Source: Loripinus fragilis
Taxonomy: Eukaryota > Mollusca > Bivalvia > Lucinida > Lucinidae
Assembly: GCA_964019695.1 (NCBI GenBank)
Contig: OZ026516.1
Coordinates: forward strand, 103,478,368-103,542,367
DNA: 64,000 nucleotides
Reading direction: 5' to 3'
Shown: positions 45,588 through 54,560 of the stretch, piece by piece
How the letters are laid out: each line of letters begins with the position of its first letter
How positions within the stretch are numbered: position 1 is the first letter of the stretch
Made by a program: the position numbers and the translations under genes
Notes under the pieces: generated by a model
The model's input: the letters and a program-made list of their open reading frames with translations, nothing else
Databases searched by the model: none
What the model was told of the DNA's origin: nothing

Positions 45588-45775
45588 TTCCAAAGAGATC
45601 GGCTGGTGTCAGTAAATTCTCTCCAAACACCCAGGTGTAACAGTCTAGGGCCGCTAGAACCATATCAAACCATGACAACGAGGATTGTAGAGAGAAAACA
45701 CTAGAAACTTTGTCTAGAGTCGGGAATCCTTCAATACCATGTTTCACTCTTCCTGTGTGCCCACCACCTTCAAAT
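45588..45775 (-). CDS. PRKDC: PRKDC exon (human ~1223-1283)
   Basis: 188 bases, TTCTGTAG acceptor, GGAA|GTATGT donor. It reads FEGGGHTGR, then SLQSSLSWFDMVLAALDCY and VFGENLL, matching human FEGGGCGQP, SLQATLCWLDLLLAALECY and FIGERTV. Homology ends at the donor although the frame stays open beyond it. Confidence 0.93.
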
Positions 45776-45894
45776 CTACAGAAATATGGCTTGAATTACA
45801 AATCAGTCAACACCGAAATGGTCATTTCACGAGCCCTACACTTCAAATTTACAGAAAAAAATATTGTTTTACCAAAATCCTGACATTATTTTTT

Positions 45895-46118
45895 CATACT
45901 GAAAAATGTAGTCTACTGATTGTGTCTGCTGAATATATTCATCTGCTGATAATCTTTGCAAACAGTTTGGACCCAAACCAGAACAGACAGAATGTTGGTC
46001 CTGATCTGGGTCCAAACCATTTGACACCCAGATTATGTTCTTGAAAGATCTTTTTTTAAAAGTTAATTCTGATAAAAAAGCAACAAAAGCATGAAAAAAA
46101 TACCCAGCATGCAAAGAG
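45895..46118. mobile_element. Palindromic MITE, family B
   Basis: CAAACAGTTTGGACCCAAAC and GATCTGGGTCCAAACC; the end CAGCATGCAAAGAGTATAG lies at the right. Confidence 0.72.
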
Positions 46119-46250
46119 TATAGCTGTCACCTGCCTGCATAATATGAAATTAAGATTTCAGTGAAACATTTAAAACAAAGACAGCTAAGGAGATTACTCA
46201 TATGAAACTCTTATCTATTCCCAACATTTATCAAGGTGTTGTAAACTTAC

Positions 46251-46320
46251 CTCTGAATGAAATACTCTGAACCTTTGTCTGTACAAAAATGATGAAAGAA
46301 TTTCACTGGTGTCTTTATAC
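46251..46320 (-). CDS. PRKDC: PRKDC small exon (human ~1200-1223)
   Basis: 70 bases, TGTTTTAG acceptor, AGAG|GTAAGT donor, split codons at both ends that fit both neighbours. It reads IKTPVKFFHHFCTDKGSEYFIQ, weakly like human [22 protein letters not shown]. Support comes mainly from phase and position. Confidence 0.78.
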
Positions 46321-46504
46321 CTAAAACACATAGACTATACAGATTAGCTCATTGCTTGGGCTGGCTTTCATTTCAAGTGACTTCAAATGAAGAAACAGGA
46401 GAAAATTAGGATGGGCTTTTTAGAGGCTCTATCATAGAACCAGATAATCAAACTTTTAACATGTAAAACAGATCATTTTCTTTTTCATCATTTTAAACAC
46501 AAAA

Positions 46505-46615
46505 TTCAGGTGCTCAAAAGAACCATTGAGACAGTCCTTTTAGCACCCACAACATATAATTCAGTTGAGAATAAAAATAAAAAAAGATTTTTTTAATTAT
46601 TCACTCTTATCTGGA
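46505..46615. mobile_element. Palindromic MITE, family C, degraded
   Basis: GGTGCTCAAAAGAACCATTGAG with a shortened mirror arm. Confidence 0.65.
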
Positions 46616-46619
46616 GGCC

Positions 46620-47400
46620 TGTTTAATTTAAAACTTTGATTTGTGTCTGCTTTTCCATGCAGAAGTGTTGTATGATGTAAGGTTATCGAATGGACAGAAT
46701 GTATCCATCTCTTTATGTGGTAGGGGCTCTAGAGAGCTCCAGGGTGCCACAAAGGCTTCCAAGAAGCTCTAGAGATACTGGTTTAATCTCCTGTGATAAC
46801 AACTTATCCTGTTAAGTGCTTCAAGTTAACTTTGCAAGAGACTAGGTGTTCATGATTCCATGAAGACCAAAAATTGATTTTATTACTTATATTTACATTT
46901 TATACTAGCAGTAAAGTATCAATTTTCACCTTACTTGGCTGGTTTTCTGGATATTTTCAATGAAATCAGACATAACGGCGGTTTTGAAATAGCCAATATG
47001 CCAAATTTCCGTCATTAACGTCATGGCTATATGTGTTCAACATCATGCAAACGTCAGCATATAAACATTATTGGATGGCGCGATGTTGGTCTGCCTAAAT
47101 GACACCTTTGTGGGTGTGGCTTAAATTGATCCGACATCTCAAATGTAAAGGGTCATTTAAAGACTCACAGTGGAAATGTAAACATAAACTAATGAGTCTG
47201 TTTCTTACGACAAATATATTTCACAGGTAAAAGATACACCTCAACAGATTCGAGAATGTGAATTAAAGGAAGATATAAACAGTTTATGAGAAAATGTTAC
47301 CTATCACCTATGAGTAAAGTCACTCTTTATTTTAACTTGCATGTTGAACTATCCAGTCAGGCTACAGGTCTTATTTTTGGTCAATCTACATCTAAATCCC
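46620..47400. other. Intron, no recognised feature
   Basis: Nothing identified; short frames only. Confidence 0.4.
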
Positions 47401-47414
47401 TACTTAGTGCATAT

Positions 47415-47592
47415 TTGTGTTGACGCAACAATTTTTCAGTCAAAGCCGGACCTTTCCCGGGTTGAACCTTTACTAAGCAGAGGATAAAGTGTCTTGTTCA
47501 ATGACACCACACATTGCCCCTATGAGTCTTGAACAAAAGACCCCTCAATCTCAAGTCTCTAGCACTCTACCACTGAGCCACAGCGCTCCTCA
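47415..47592 (-). mobile_element. Diverged tRNA-headed SINE
   Basis: CCACTGAGCCACAGCGCTCC head complement and GGTTGAACCTTTACTAAGC body; shorter and older than the copies with target duplications. Confidence 0.75.
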
Positions 47593-47715
47593 CTTGGTGT
47601 ATGCCCACTGTGAAGACTGGCAAGGCTGTACTAATGCCAAGGCTTGTCCAAACTTTCACTTATCGCCTATACAATTGCACCAATATCTCATTGGCTAACT
47701 ACAGTATAGATTTAC

Positions 47716-47840
47716 CTGGAACAAGTGTACAGAGCTGATAGGACAGCTTCATACAGGCATGACGACACTCTGTCTGTGGACGTCCACACTGTCTTGTCAA
47801 CCATCGAACAGCAATATCCAGTGTCCGTTCTGACCAAGCT
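47716..47840 (-). CDS. PRKDC: PRKDC exon (human ~1156-1200)
   Basis: 125 bases between CTCCACAG and CCAG|GTAAAT. It contains LDIAVRWLTRQCGRPQTECR and LVPG. The block CGRPQTECRH is identical to human, which makes this one of the firmest anchors for the gene assignment. Confidence 0.95.
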
Positions 47841-48029
47841 CTGTGGAGATAAAGTCTCATAAATGAAAATTCAAAAATTGTTATTTCAACATTTGAACAA
47901 CCCATGTTTTTTTAAAACATTAAATATTGAGCTTGATAATATATTTGTGGTTGCTATCGGAAAACATACAATGATGCAATAATTTTCTGCCAGCAAAGAA
48001 TGATGTAATACAGAATACTCTCTTCAACT

Positions 48030-48360
48030 TTACTCTTGGTTTGTTTGTTTTGTTGCTTGACGTCCTATTCAACAGCTATGGTCATGGTGGGATGTCAGTT
48101 CACCTAACCACACTTTTTCCGTGGGCAAGCTTGAACAAGCAGTTAACCAGTACTTTGTGCACATACTTTTGTTTTTAACTGACAACAACCCTTCTTGGAT
48201 AAATCAGCAGAAGGGAGGAAAATGACCATAGAAATTATTTCATGATTAATCTCCATGAAAGTATGGGACCAGGCCGGGATCAAACTCGTGACCCCTGGAT
48301 CTGCAGTCTGACATGTATCTGCAGTCAGACAAGTTACCGACTGCACTACTGGGCCTGGTT
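48030..48360 (-). mobile_element. Second SINE family, full copy
   Basis: CAACAGCTATGGTCATGGTG, CAGTACTTTGTGCACATACT, B box as GGGATCAAACTCGTGACCCC, tRNA-like ACTGCACTACTGGGCC end. Confidence 0.75.
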
Positions 48361-48795
48361 TTGCTCTAGGGTGGACAAACCTAATTACTCTGATAAGATA
48401 AGCATGTGCAAACAAAATAGTCCCAGCTCAGACGGCTCCTATAGGAGCAGTCTAATGAGGGCCTATTTGTTTGGTTTCCTGGGAAAAGTGTTCATTGGTA
48501 GCTAAGGTGAGTTAGTCTAAATTATCAGTTGGAACATTTCATTTTAGAAAATCAGAACTTAAAGAGTTAAAGTCAACAGAGACAGCATTAACTTTGAGCT
48601 ATCATCATTCGAATTAAAAAGAGTTGGTGTAAAGAATAACCCAAAGCTCATCATTTTCACTGTTCCCTTTCAAAATCTATGATCACAAGACACCTAACTA
48701 AACAAAATTAGAAAAAGATTGGCTGATAAAATTACAGTCATAAAATCTTCTCTAAATGAGTGTGGGGGACTGATTACAACATAATATTACCCTAC

Positions 48796-48898
48796 CTAGG
48801 TTCTTTCCTCAGTTTATTTGGATTTCTCAGAAGAGCAGCTTTATGTCTTATTATCTTCTCTAAATGTTCTAGAGCTTTACAGCATTGTTCTTGAGTGC
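48796..48898 (-). CDS. PRKDC: PRKDC exon (human ~1122-1155)
   Basis: 103 bases, ATTGTAG acceptor, CTAG|GTAGGG donor. It encodes TQEQCCKALEHLEKIIRHK then a basic tail, matching human TIQQCCDAIDHLCRIIEKK and KKRRLPR. The basic stretch (NPNKLRKEPR) is shorter than in human. Confidence 0.88.
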
Positions 48899-49034
48899 CT
48901 ACAATATGAAAGTGTGAACAAAATGTACATAAATACTCAGTCATAGCTTAGCTAAAGTCACTTTAAGTTTCTATTCAGTTCTTATTGATATGTTTGTCAA
49001 TTATCTTCCTCAAAAATAAATGTTCAAGAGCTTA

Positions 49035-49205
49035 ACAAACATTTCTTGACAGCACAGAGGCCTAGTGTTAGAGTGCTAGGCTTGAGATCGAAAGACTCAA
49101 TGGAGGCACTGTGTTGCTTCTTTTAGCAAGACACTTTATTCTCTGCTTAGTCTTGGCATGACTGAAAAGTTGTTGATTTGGATATAAAGCATCACGTCAA
49201 ACAAA
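49035..49205 (+). mobile_element. Diverged tRNA-headed SINE
   Basis: CAGAGGCCTAGTGTTAGAGTG head, TGCTTAGTCTTGGCATG body. Confidence 0.6.
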
Positions 49206-49489
49206 ACTCTAAATAACAGTTTTAAGGGGAGTGAAGTCCTTTGTTTATGCAGTCGGCTCATTCGCATTTTCCAATTAGGATTTAATATGAAGGGCTATTG
49301 CTGGGATGAGTCCAAACCATTTACATTTAATTTTATGTCACATAAGTTGCACACTGGAGTTCCCTGGGAGGACCTCTATTTCTTGGTCATTGTTATATTA
49401 AAGTGACGTAATTATGTTTGTCACATTACAGCATATTCAGGAACTTCTGGAAACCTTTTTGGATCTTTTTTTTTTAATATAAAACTGCA

Positions 49490-49690
49490 ATATTAAATGG
49501 TGAGCGAGAAAAAGAATCCATAAAGTGTGTGGGGGTGGGATAGAAAAATCTGTTCCTCGCGATCCCCGTTTGTCATCACTTGGCAAGCCTCCTGATGCCA
49601 AACGGTGATCCTCAGGAACAATTTTAATGTCTGATCACTTTCTATACCACCCTCACACTCACGATAGATTCTTTTAGTCAATGATCTTGT
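49490..49690. mobile_element. Palindromic MITE, family I
   Basis: GAGCGAGAAAAAGAATCCAT mirrored by ATAGATTCTTTT; internal GTTTGTCATCACTTGGCAAG. Second copy at 61695-61910. Confidence 0.65.
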
Positions 49691-49734
49691 CTCTTGACAT
49701 GGAAAGAAGCCATGAAGAAGGGGTTGAGGGTAAA

Positions 49735-49907
49735 TGTAGGTCCAGCATGATAGACGAAATACAGAACGTCCAGCCTGATCTGGATCCAAACTGTTTTACC
49801 ACTCTTATCGCATTCCTGAAAGAATTTTTCTAAAAAGTTTATTTTTGAAAAAAAATCAGCAGACGACAAAAAAGTGAGAAAAATTTCCTAGGGGGCAAAG
49901 AGCTAAC
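49735..49907. mobile_element. Palindromic MITE, family B, partial
   Basis: GATCTGGATCCAAACTGTTTT and the CAGCAGACGACAAAA arm; the left arm is incomplete. Confidence 0.6.
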
Positions 49908-49934
49908 AAAAAGATAAACAAAAAAAGATCTTAC

Positions 49935-50029
49935 CTAAAGATTTTTCATCTCCATGAGCAATTGATAAACTCTCAACAAAGTGTACTAACAATTCAAATG
50001 TAAACATGTTAACTAAAGGCTCCTCCTCT
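49935..50029 (-). CDS. PRKDC: PRKDC exon (human ~1090-1122)
   Basis: 95 bases between TCTTTTCAG and TTAG|GTAAGA. It reads [17 protein letters not shown] and [12 protein letters not shown], matching human EEESLVEQFVFEALVIY and SLALAHADEKSL. The split Gly codon closes into GT of the next exon. Confidence 0.92.
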
Positions 50030-50147
50030 CTGAAAAGAATAACAGACTGTCAACCATCTTCCTTCATGAATATTCATGCTAAGCTCCACCCACTATGAAT
50101 AATCATATAAATAAACTTTCATATTTGTGCATTTAAAAAAGAAATTA

Positions 50148-50301
50148 CTTGTCAGGTCCACTAGTGTAGGAGCATATCTAATCATATTTCCGTAAGAAAA
50201 CAGAGTAGACTCTGATAAGGCAGCTCTTACAAGAGCTGCCCGATCTAGGTCTGCTCTGTTTGCAATAGTGCTAAAAGGCGTCTCTATGAGGTAAAGGGTT
50301 A
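50148..50301. mobile_element. Palindromic MITE, family A
   Basis: CTTGTCAGGTCCACTAGTGTAG start, GGCAGCTCTTACAAGAGCTGCC centre near 50233. Confidence 0.75.
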
Positions 50302-50344
50302 AAAGTATTCAAGACCCGCTAACAGATATTTATCATGTGATGTC

Positions 50345-50680
50345 ACACTGAGATATAATGCCATGTATTAAAATCGATGAACAACTAGTGGATTACGTAT
50401 TTTGGGAACATTAAGAAATGACGCCTATAAAAATGCCACAAATATAAGCAAAATTTTTAATAGCATTTAGACACAAACACACTATTTCAAAGTAATTTTA
50501 ATGTCAAATGATAAATAGAAGCTTACATTTGTGCTCTTTGATTGTTGAATTTATTAAACTTGTGATGAAAAAGCAATAAAATGTCCTGCAAGCCTTGCAT
50601 TTTTCTCTTTTCCCCCACCTTGTTCAATAAATTCATTTATTCATGAGCACTCATGTTAGATCCTCTCTCTGTATCGTTAA
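50345..50680. mobile_element. Palindromic MITE, family H
   Basis: TTGAATTTATTAAACTTGTG mirrored by TGTTCAATAAATTCA, GAGCACTCATGTTAGATCC end. Confidence 0.65.
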
Positions 50681-50852
50681 CAGGAACAGTGAAAATATCT
50701 CCTTCAAAAAGATCAGACTGAATCTATAACATTCTGGAAACAGTAGTAACACGATAAAAGCTCAAATTTGCCCCCCCCCCCCTCCCCAGTTTCTCCTGCA
50801 ATAAAAATCAAAAATTATATATATTACCACCCCTGCTTAAAGCATACAATTA

Positions 50853-51268
50853 TTAACTCTTTATCCCCTTGTCGTATGCTAATAACTTTTGCAAACAGTT
50901 TGGACCCAGATCAGGCCCGACAAAATATTGGGCCTGATCTGGATCCAATCTGTTTGACACTTACAGTGAAACCTGTCTTAAGCGGCCACTCAAAAATAGA
51001 CAAAACAAAGGTCTTAAAGACAGGTGGTAGCTTATTGCAGGTCGAAAGTATTGCAGAATGCTCCTTGGAGCATTCTGCAATACTTTTGACTTGCAATAAG
51101 TGATTATCGGTCTTGAAAACAAATTTTGGTGACTTCTTTTGAGTGGCCACTTTAGACAGGTTTTACTGTATATGGTATTCCTGAAAGAATTTTTCGAAAA
51201 GTTAATTTTGAAAAAAATCAGCTTACGACATAAAAGCATGAACAAATTTCCCAGGGGGCAAAGAGTTA
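50853..51268. mobile_element. Family B MITE interrupted by a second MITE
   Basis: Left part ends AATCTGTTTGACACT; right part resumes with GGTATTCCTGAAAGAA. Between them lies the TA-flanked element 50964-51168. Confidence 0.8.
50964..51168. mobile_element. CAGTGAAACCTGTC MITE, family J, nested
   Basis: Inverted ends CAGTGAAACCTGTCTTAAGC / TAGACAGGTTTTACTG, TA on both sides, central GCAGAATGCTCC stem. Second copy at 63743-63949. Ends and TA duplication fit a pogo or mariner derivative. Confidence 0.85.
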
Positions 51269-51327
51269 AGCATACAATCTTTAATTGACCTAAAAATGCC
51301 TTGCTTAGAGTGAACATGAACCCTTAC

Positions 51328-51455
51328 CTGAACACAGTGTAGATATTGTTGAATGCTAAAGCAGCGCCCAGTCTTTTGAAAGGATTTGGATGCAGGGAAT
51401 AGCTGTACAACCTCTTTAAAACTGACTTTGCATTGGATGGATTGGTCTCTAAAGC
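51328..51455 (-). CDS. PRKDC: PRKDC exon (human ~1048-1090)
   Basis: 128 bases, TTTTTCAG acceptor, CAG|GTAAGG donor. It encodes [20 protein letters not shown] and [12 protein letters not shown], nearly superimposable on human [20 protein letters not shown] and SLAFNNIYREFR. Two bases are left over and complete an Arg codon with the next exon. Confidence 0.94.
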
Positions 51456-51509
51456 CTGAAAAATATTTCTGCATAGGTCAAGATAAAGAATTTTTTAAAT
51501 CGTAAAATT

Positions 51510-51640
51510 GTGAGTAATTTCTTACCCATCAGATTTAATTTATGTTTTGGGTGCTCGATAGAACTGTCTCAGTTCTTTTGAGTACCTGAAACATATGTTT
51601 TTGTTGAAAAATTAGTTTTAAATAATACACAGTGACTCTT
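51510..51640. mobile_element. Palindromic MITE, family C, shortened
   Basis: GTTTTGGGTGCTCGATAGAAC with a reduced mirror arm TTTTGAGTACCTGAAAC. Confidence 0.65.
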
Positions 51641-51915
51641 TACTGGATGCCTGAAGTGTCATTATTCAAACATGCATAAACAGCTATCGAAAAAACCTGA
51701 CAGTCTAGTTTTTGGTATCTAGGGTGCAGCCTACCAAATGTCTCATTGGTTGAAAGTGAGAAATTTCTAAAATCCTGAACTTTTGAAAGTCAAATCTTCA
51801 TACTTGAACTTTTCCAACAAAATATTACCGATTTCAAGCTTAAATGTTATAATTGTCTTCAGATAGTTATTCCCTAATTCAGAGCCTAGAAATTGACGGA
51901 CTAGGTAAACTATAC

Positions 51916-52014
51916 CTTGGTTGATGTCTGCTTGATAGACCACTTGAGGAATTCATGTAAGCATCTGGCACTGAAGTCTCTAAGGGCTGTATCTGATGCT
52001 TGAATCATACCATC
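51916..52014 (-). CDS. PRKDC: PRKDC exon (human ~1015-1047)
   Basis: 33 codons in phase 0, TTTCAG acceptor, AAG|GTATAG donor. It reads [14 protein letters not shown] and [11 protein letters not shown], close to human DGIVDPVDSTLRDF and [11 protein letters not shown]. Start of the circular-cradle HEAT repeats. Confidence 0.92.
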
Positions 52015-52064
52015 CTGAAACAGATTAAAAATTACATAATAAAGACAATAAAGTCACTAACCCT

Positions 52065-52315
52065 TAATGCGCCAATCACAACTAAAGTCGTCTGCTTTTC
52101 TCGTCTGCTGAAATGTTTAAGAAGCCTTTAGAGCAAATAGTGTGGACCCAGATCAGACTGCTCCTATGAGCAGTCTGTTATGGGTCCACGCTGTTTGCTT
52201 CTATACTTAATAAGTCAGTAATGTTAGGCAATTATTTGCAGCAGACGACTTCAGCAGATGGCATTTTCAGATGCATTTTTTCTTGGCGCTTTAAGGGCTA
52301 ATTTGTGTTGGTATA
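52065..52315. mobile_element. Palindromic MITE, family K
   Basis: GTGTGGACCCAGATCAGACTG mirrored by CAGTCTGTTATGGGTCCACG; outer CCCTTAATGCGCCAATCAC / GCGCTTTAAGGGC. Relatives at 56790-56985 and 61925-62165. Confidence 0.72.
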
Positions 52316-52319
52316 ATTT

Positions 52320-52870
52320 GAAGCTAAGAAAAAACAAGATGGCAATGAAAGCCCTATATCACTCATATCAGTTCTGGCTCAGGAGATGATAAATAAAAAT
52401 CTATTCTTAGCTAAGGTGGCAATTTTTTAAGCAAAGTAGAATCATTTAAAAAAAACTTTGGAAGAGAGCAACATAAGGAACATTTTGTGTGAAATTATAT
52501 TGAATTTAGGCAATCTGTTCATGGGTCGATGTTATTTAAAGACCTTTCTATTTCAAGCTCCGGTGACCTTTCTGTCCAGGTGAAAAAGTCTATTTCAGCA
52601 AATTCGGTGGAAGAATAATGGGAAATACTGGATTGAATTAATTTTTTTATATGGACAATAGGAGAAGGAATTATAGTGTATTAAAGAGTTTTCTATTTTT
52701 AGCTCTATTGGTCATTTTGTTCACAAGAACAAAAAGTTTTGTGCAATTTTGGTAGAGGGCATTATGAGGAATATTTCTATGAAATTATTTTGTACTAGGC
52801 TGTTGATTCAGGAGATGTCATCAAAGAAAAAGTTTCTGGGGGAGGCACTAAATAAGACTAGTGAACAGTC
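52320..52870. other. Intron, no recognised feature
   Basis: Three loose repeats of AGCTC(C/T)..GGT(G/C)A text are too diverged to call. Confidence 0.35.
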
Positions 52871-52900
52871 TTGTTAAGAGACTGAAATATTGATACTTAC

Positions 52901-53008
52901 ATACACAGCATCTATAAGGGCAGCTTTCTCTTCATTTTCCTCTTGTTTACCACAAGTGAACCAATGAATCAACTGCATTGTTAAAGGTTCAAATAGTTGT
53001 TTAGCTAC
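52901..53008 (-). CDS. PRKDC: PRKDC exon, copy 3 of 3
   Basis: Third direct repeat of the exon, again offset by 132 bases and preceded by the same 24-base spacer. Its donor TAT|GTAAGT is followed by the long intron to 52014. The protein copy is identical to copy 2. If only one of the three is used per transcript, the protein keeps family length; if all are retained with spacers it gains 88 residues. Confidence 0.75.
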
Positions 53009-53032
53009 CTGGACAGAAATATTGATACTTAC

Positions 53033-53140
53033 ATACACAGCATCTATAAGGGCAGCTTTCTCTTCATTTTCCTCTTGTTTACCACAAGTGAACCAATGAA
53101 TCAACTGCATTGTTAAAGGTTCAAATAGTTGTTTAGCTAC
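53033..53140 (-). CDS. PRKDC: PRKDC exon, copy 2 of 3
   Basis: Direct repeat of the same 108-base exon, offset by 132 bases. The 24 bases between it and copy 1 begin GTAAGT and end TCCAG but are too short to act as an ordinary intron. They also translate without a stop (VSINISVQ). The copy could be an alternative exon, or be read through in frame. Confidence 0.75.
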
Positions 53141-53164
53141 CTGGACAGAAATATTGATACTTAC

Positions 53165-53272
53165 ATACACAGCATCTATAAGGGCAGCTTTCTCTTCATT
53201 TTCCTCTTGTTTACCACTAGTGAACCAATGAATCAACTGCATTGTTAAAGGTTCAAACAGTTGTTTAGCTAC
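53165..53272 (-). CDS. PRKDC: PRKDC exon, copy 1 of 3 (human ~979-1014)
   Basis: 36 codons, phase 0 at both ends, between a TTTTCCAG acceptor and TAT|GTAAGT. The product VAKQLFEPLTMQLIHWFT..ALIDAVY matches human VTRQLYEPLVMQLIHWFT..ALLEAIL. Human S1003 aligns to Asn. This copy has Ser after WFT where the other two have Cys. It is the first copy transcribed and the only one with a full-length upstream intron, so it is probably the original acceptor. Confidence 0.9.
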
Positions 53273-53394
53273 CTGGAAAATACAACAAGTCCTTCATTTT
53301 AAATACAAAGGTATTTAGTTATACCATGGATGTAAGTATATTATGAGCCCCTAATTCTTTTACACATATTTTGGTATTAATCCTTAGCCCAACA

Positions 53395-53535
53395 GCCACA
53401 ACTTCTGTCATCTGGTTCTCTTGTCTGCTTAGGTTCTTAGGTAGCCTATATTGCCAACAATATGGACCCAGATCAGACTGCTCCCTTAGGAGCGGTCTGG
53501 TCAGGATTCATAGTGTTTGCTTCCATTATGAATCT
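53395..53535. mobile_element. Palindromic MITE, family F/K type
   Basis: ATGGACCCAGATCAGACTGC mirrored across 53487. Confidence 0.6.
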
Positions 53536-53839
53536 AGTCTAAGATACGGTATTCCATTAGTTTAATTGTTTGTGCATGGCAGATTGCAAGTCAGCAATAT
53601 ATCAAAAGCCATGAATCTAGATTTTTGCAGACTTATTCTTTGATATATCGAAATAAATATAATAGTAGATTCAGGTTATTTCAGGTTTCATTCAGTAATG
53701 CATACAAATTATCTGTCAGCAACATTCCATTCCAAAGAAGCACCAAGTATTAGTTGCTCTAAAGAGATTTTTTTACAAAATACTGATGGCCAAACTCTGC
53801 TGATGATTCTCACAGGCATTGCAATGAGAAATATGCCTT

Positions 53840-54050
53840 AACTCTTAAAGCACCAATCATGACTGCAGCAGACAACAAATTTTGCGACATCTTTCCTAAT
53901 TTATGAAAAAATAAGGTATGATATTTCATGAGAATCGTCTGCCAGCAGACCATTCTCATGAAATATCATGCCATATTTGTTATTTTGAAAAAGCGGCAAA
54001 ATTTGAACCTGTCGTCTGCTGCAAATTATAGGTGGCGCTTTAAGGGTTAA
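53840..54050. repeat. Palindromic repeat with GATATTTCATGAGAATC stem
   Basis: GGTATGATATTTCATGAGAAT mirrored by TTCTCATGAAATATCATGCC; second copy of 11330-11500. Confidence 0.7.
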
Positions 54051-54073
54051 ATAAATAAACCGGCCATTCTTAC

Positions 54074-54285
54074 CTGTTCAACATCACAAGCCAGCTTCAA
54101 CATGGCAGGAAAAAGTTTAATGTACAGCCCTGCCATTGATGCTCTCTCCACTCTAGTTCCTGGCTGCTGAGCGCTCCTCCCCAGACAGTATATGATCAGA
54201 GAATGCAGGAGCTCGCAGGCAGCCACTTTGGTCTGGCGATCACTTGACTTGGTTGCCAACTCAATGATGTGTGGTAAGAATGCAT
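54074..54285 (-). CDS. PRKDC: PRKDC exon (human ~908-978)
   Basis: 212 bases after a CTATTTCAG acceptor, phase 0 at CAG|GTAAGA. It contains AFLPHIIELA, then SDRQTKVAACELLHS (identical to human), then KLFPAMLKLACDVEQ. Human T946 aligns to an Ala in LGRSAQQPG, so that phosphosite is not conserved at this position. The exon lies between the two exon arrays of this gene and is itself single copy. Confidence 0.95.
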
Positions 54286-54560
54286 CTGAAATAGGTTGAG
54301 AATAAGATTGGTGAAAGTTAAAAATTTCCAAATTCCAGAAATCTAGAACTTCAAATCTAAAAACTTGCAGTATTCCTACTAAATATTGACAATTTCAAGT
54401 TCAAATGGTACATTTTCTTTGGAAAAAATAAAATTGAAAAAGATTTTATAAGAGAAGCTATCATGATCTGCCTAATTCAGCATTTTGAACTGACTTTCTA
54501 TGGAAAGTCAGCCTCAAAATCCTGAATTCATGGATAATCCTGAACACTTTCACCCATGTT

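Larger units (their letters stand above)
52901..53272 (-). repeat. 3 x 132-bp in-frame tandem exon duplication
   Basis: Units of 108 exon bases plus 24 spacer bases, repeated at 132-base steps with only a few differences (Ser/Cys codon, one silent change). 132 is a multiple of three and the whole block is one open frame of about 122 codons with no stop. Near identity points to very recent duplication, or to an assembly artefact. Confidence 0.9.
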
